This document shows positions 18,662-20,596 of a stretch of 20,596 nt of DNA, in pieces. Every line of letters starts with the position of its first letter. Position 1 is the first letter of the stretch. Made by a program: the position numbers and the translations under genes. Below the pieces are notes generated by a model. The model did no database searches. It was not told the origin of the DNA and saw nothing but the letters and a program-made list of their open reading frames with translations. This DNA comes from a virus: positions 1 to 20,596 of IMG/VR virus record IMGVR_UViG_3300009000_000054. The stretch is one strand, 5' to 3'.

Positions 18662-20596
18662 ATGAATCAAATGAACTTCTATACCTCTGTCGCCCGTCAA
18701 GGTAATAATATCTTGATGCGTGGCTACCGGGCTGACGGCAAGCGCCTGCAGTCCAAGATTCCCTTCAAGCCCACGATGTATGTCCAGTCGAATACGAATC
18801 AAACCACCTGGAAAGGTCTAGACGGTACTCCTGTAGAGCCTGTGAAGTTTGACTCTATGTCGGAGACACAAGACTTCATTGCCCGATACGAAGGTGTTCA
18901 GAACTTCAAAGTCTTTGGCATGAACAACTATGTCTATCAGTATATTACTGAGATGATGCCAGACAAAATTTCTTTTAATCGTGAGTGGATTGATGTCTGC
19001 ACGATTGATATTGAGGTCGCATCAGACGAAGGCTTTCCAGAGCCTAATGTAGCTGATCATCCTGTTATTGCTATCACTATGAAAACGCCGACAGGTCCCT
19101 ATCGTGTTTGGGGTCTGTATGAATATGATGTCAAGAATTCTGATGTGATCTACGAGCGATGCACCACTGAGACTGAACTGCTGATGAAGTTTACTCAAGC
19201 CTGGGCGCATCGTCATCCCGACATCGTGACGGGCTGGAACACCAAACTATTTGATATTCCCTATCTGGTCAATCGTATCACCAAGGTGATTGGTAACGAT
19301 ACTGCCAAGAAGCTGTCGCCCTGGGGTATTCTGCGTGAGCGGAAAGCCTCTGGTATGAATGGCCGTGAGGAGAAATACTATGATGTTGTCGGCATTGAGC
19401 AGTTAGACTATCTGGATATCTTTCGTAAGTTTACTCTGAACACGTTAGGGCAGCAAGAGTCCTATCGCCTTGATCATATTGCAAATGTTGTTCTAGGAGA
19501 AAGAAAGCTATCGTATGATGAGCATGGCTCTCTTCACGCTCTGTACAAGCATGACTTTCAAAAATTCATTGATTATAATATCAAAGATGTTGAGCTTGTC
19601 GAGCGGCTTGACGAGAAGCTTGATCTTATCTCTCTTGTATTGACTATGGCGTATCGTGGTGGTGTCAACTATACAGATACTTTGGGCACCACAAACATCT
19701 GGGACTCTATCATCTATCGGGTTCTGAATCAGCGAAAGATTGCTTGTCCTCAGAAAGTAGAGAAAGCCAAGACTCAGTATCCTGGGGGATATGTAAAGGA
19801 GCCCCAAGTTGGCTCGCATGATTGGGTTGTGTCTTTTGACCTCAACTCTCTCTATCCAAACATTATCGTGCAATACAACATGTCTCCTGAGACTGTCATT
19901 GACGGAATCTACGAAAATGTATCAGTCCAATCATATCTGAAAGGAGAAGTTAAACCTGGGGGACTCGGATTACCTTTCTCTATTGCTCCTACGGGAGTTA
20001 GGTTCTCGCATGAAAAGGAAGGAGTAATTCCTAGTGTCATCAAGCAGTACTATGATGAGCGTCGAGTCATTAAGAAAGAGATGCTTACGGCTAAGCAAAT
20101 CTTTGAGAAAGAGAAGACAAAGGAACTTGAGAATAAGATTGCTTCCCTAGATAACCAACAGATGGCAATCAAGATTCTGATGAACTCGCTTTATGGTGCG
20201 CTGGGCAATCGATGGTTTCGTTACTTTGACCAGAGAGTTGCTGAGTCCATCACGCTTGCGGGTCAGTTGTCAATCAAGTGGGCGCAACGTGCCGTTAACG
20301 AGGAGATGAATAAACTCCTTAAGACAGACGATGACTACGTTGTTGCGATTGACACTGACTCCTTATACATTCGGATGAACGATCTCGTCAAGAAGTTTAA
20401 TCCGAAGGACCCCGTGAAATTTCTGGACAAGATATGTTCAGAACATTTTGAGAAAGTCTTAGAGAAGTCTTATGCAGAGCTTGCACGAGTTACTTCATCC
20501 TATGACAATCGTATGGAAATGGGGCGGGAGGTTATCGCAGACCGGGGTATCTGGGTTGCCAAGAAGCGATACATTCTGAATGTTCATAACAACGAA
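18662..20596 (+). CDS. gp43: DNA polymerase gp43, N-terminal 645 residues (3' end outside window)
   Basis: gp43 is the family-B replicative polymerase with 3'-5' proofreading. It is open from ATG 18662 to the window edge. Exonuclease motifs: Exo I DIE (D116, E118), Exo II GWNTKLFDIPYLVNR (D198) and Exo III YNIKDVE (D309). Polymerase motifs: A SFDLNSLYPNII (D393), B KILMNSLYGALGN (K504) and C DTDS (D564, D566). All catalytic acids are present. Motif A has N where T4 has T or S (DLTSLYPSII). The T4 protein is 898 residues, so about 250 residues are missing at the edge. It is preceded by its own promoter. Confidence 0.97.
   Translation, partial: MNQMNFYTSVARQGNNILMRGYRADGKRLQSKIPFKPTMYVQSNTNQTTWKGLDGTPVEPVKFDSMSETQDFIARYEGVQNFKVFGMNNYVYQYITEMMPDKISFNREWIDVCTIDIEVASDEGFPEPNVADHPVIAITMKTPTGPYRVWGLYEYDVKNSDVIYERCTTETELLMKFTQAWAHRHPDIVTGWNTKLFDIPYLVNRITKVIGNDTAKKLSPWGILRERKASGMNGREEKYYDVVGIEQLDYLDIFRKFTLNTLGQQESYRLDHIANVVLGERKLSYDEHGSLHALYKHDFQKFIDYNIKDVELVERLDEKLDLISLVLTMAYRGGVNYTDTLGTTNIWDSIIYRVLNQRKIACPQKVEKAKTQYPGGYVKEPQVGSHDWVVSFDLNSLYPNIIVQYNMSPETVIDGIYENVSVQSYLKGEVKPGGLGLPFSIAPTGVRFSHEKEGVIPSVIKQYYDERRVIKKEMLTAKQIFEKEKTKELENKIASLDNQQMAIKILMNSLYGALGNRWFRYFDQRVAESITLAGQLSIKWAQRAVNEEMNKLLKTDDDYVVAIDTDSLYIRMNDLVKKFNPKDPVKFLDKICSEHFEKVLEKSYAELARVTSSYDNRMEMGREVIADRGIWVAKKRYILNVHNNE

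Noticed and set aside
1-20596. CRISPR array, insertion sequence or transposase
   Set aside because: No regularly spaced repeats, no terminal inverted repeats and no transposase-like protein were seen on either strand.

Overview
The window is a 20.6-kb piece of a lytic, T4-superfamily myovirus genome of the marine 'cyano-T4-like' type. The conserved core runs in one direction with little intergenic space: major capsid gp23 (3' end only), gp3, UvsY, UvsW, late sigma factor gp55, gp47, gp46, clamp gp45, clamp loader gp44 and gp62, RegA, and DNA polymerase gp43 (5' part only). This order, gp3 directly after gp23, and the phage hsp20 beside gp43 resemble cyanophages and their relatives more than T4. 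No photosynthesis gene is present, so the host is not fixed by the sequence. A ROSE-like RNA element, a BPSL0761-family gene and near-perfect TTGACA/TATAAT promoters would all fit a proteobacterial host, but this is inference.

Layout. 1-3756: end of the capsid gene, a strong terminator, a T4-type late promoter, then gp3-uvsY-two small genes-uvsW-an Sm-like small gene. 3757-10024: a consensus sigma-70-type promoter, then gp55-gp47, a cassette of about twelve tiny overlapping ORFs of mostly unknown function (5531-8299), then gp46. 10025-12149: promoter, gp45, a small gene, tRNA-Arg(UCU), a small gene, a sulfotransferase and tRNA-Thr(UGU). 12150-14007: an accessory block with a membrane-anchored SleB-type cell-wall hydrolase, a membrane protein with a SAP/HeH-like tail and small ORFs. 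14008-17716: gp44, a small ORF, a MazG-like NTP pyrophosphohydrolase, dCMP deaminase, a 2OG-Fe(II) oxygenase, gp62, RegA and a cupin/JmjC-like protein. 17713-18036: the only reverse-strand gene, Gly/Ser-rich and fibre-like. 18037-20596: divergent promoter region, hsp20 with a structured leader, terminator, promoter and gp43.

The genes work together as follows. gp45/44/62/43 form the replisome core. UvsY, UvsW, gp46 and gp47 run recombination-dependent replication. gp55 with the clamp should switch on late TATAAATA promoters, one of which precedes gp3. The dCMP deaminase and MazG-like enzyme feed or clean the nucleotide pool, and RegA represses early translation.

The most interesting item is the hsp20 leader. 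It holds three successive stem-loops, and the last hides the Shine-Dalgarno behind a UUGCU strand with one bulged G, the hallmark of ROSE RNA thermometers. Other points of interest are a disrupted small ORF at 6128-6243, a tRNA that overlaps the sulfotransferase stop, a 31-bp exact in-frame repeat in a membrane protein, and two predicted oxygenase-fold proteins flanking gp62/regA.
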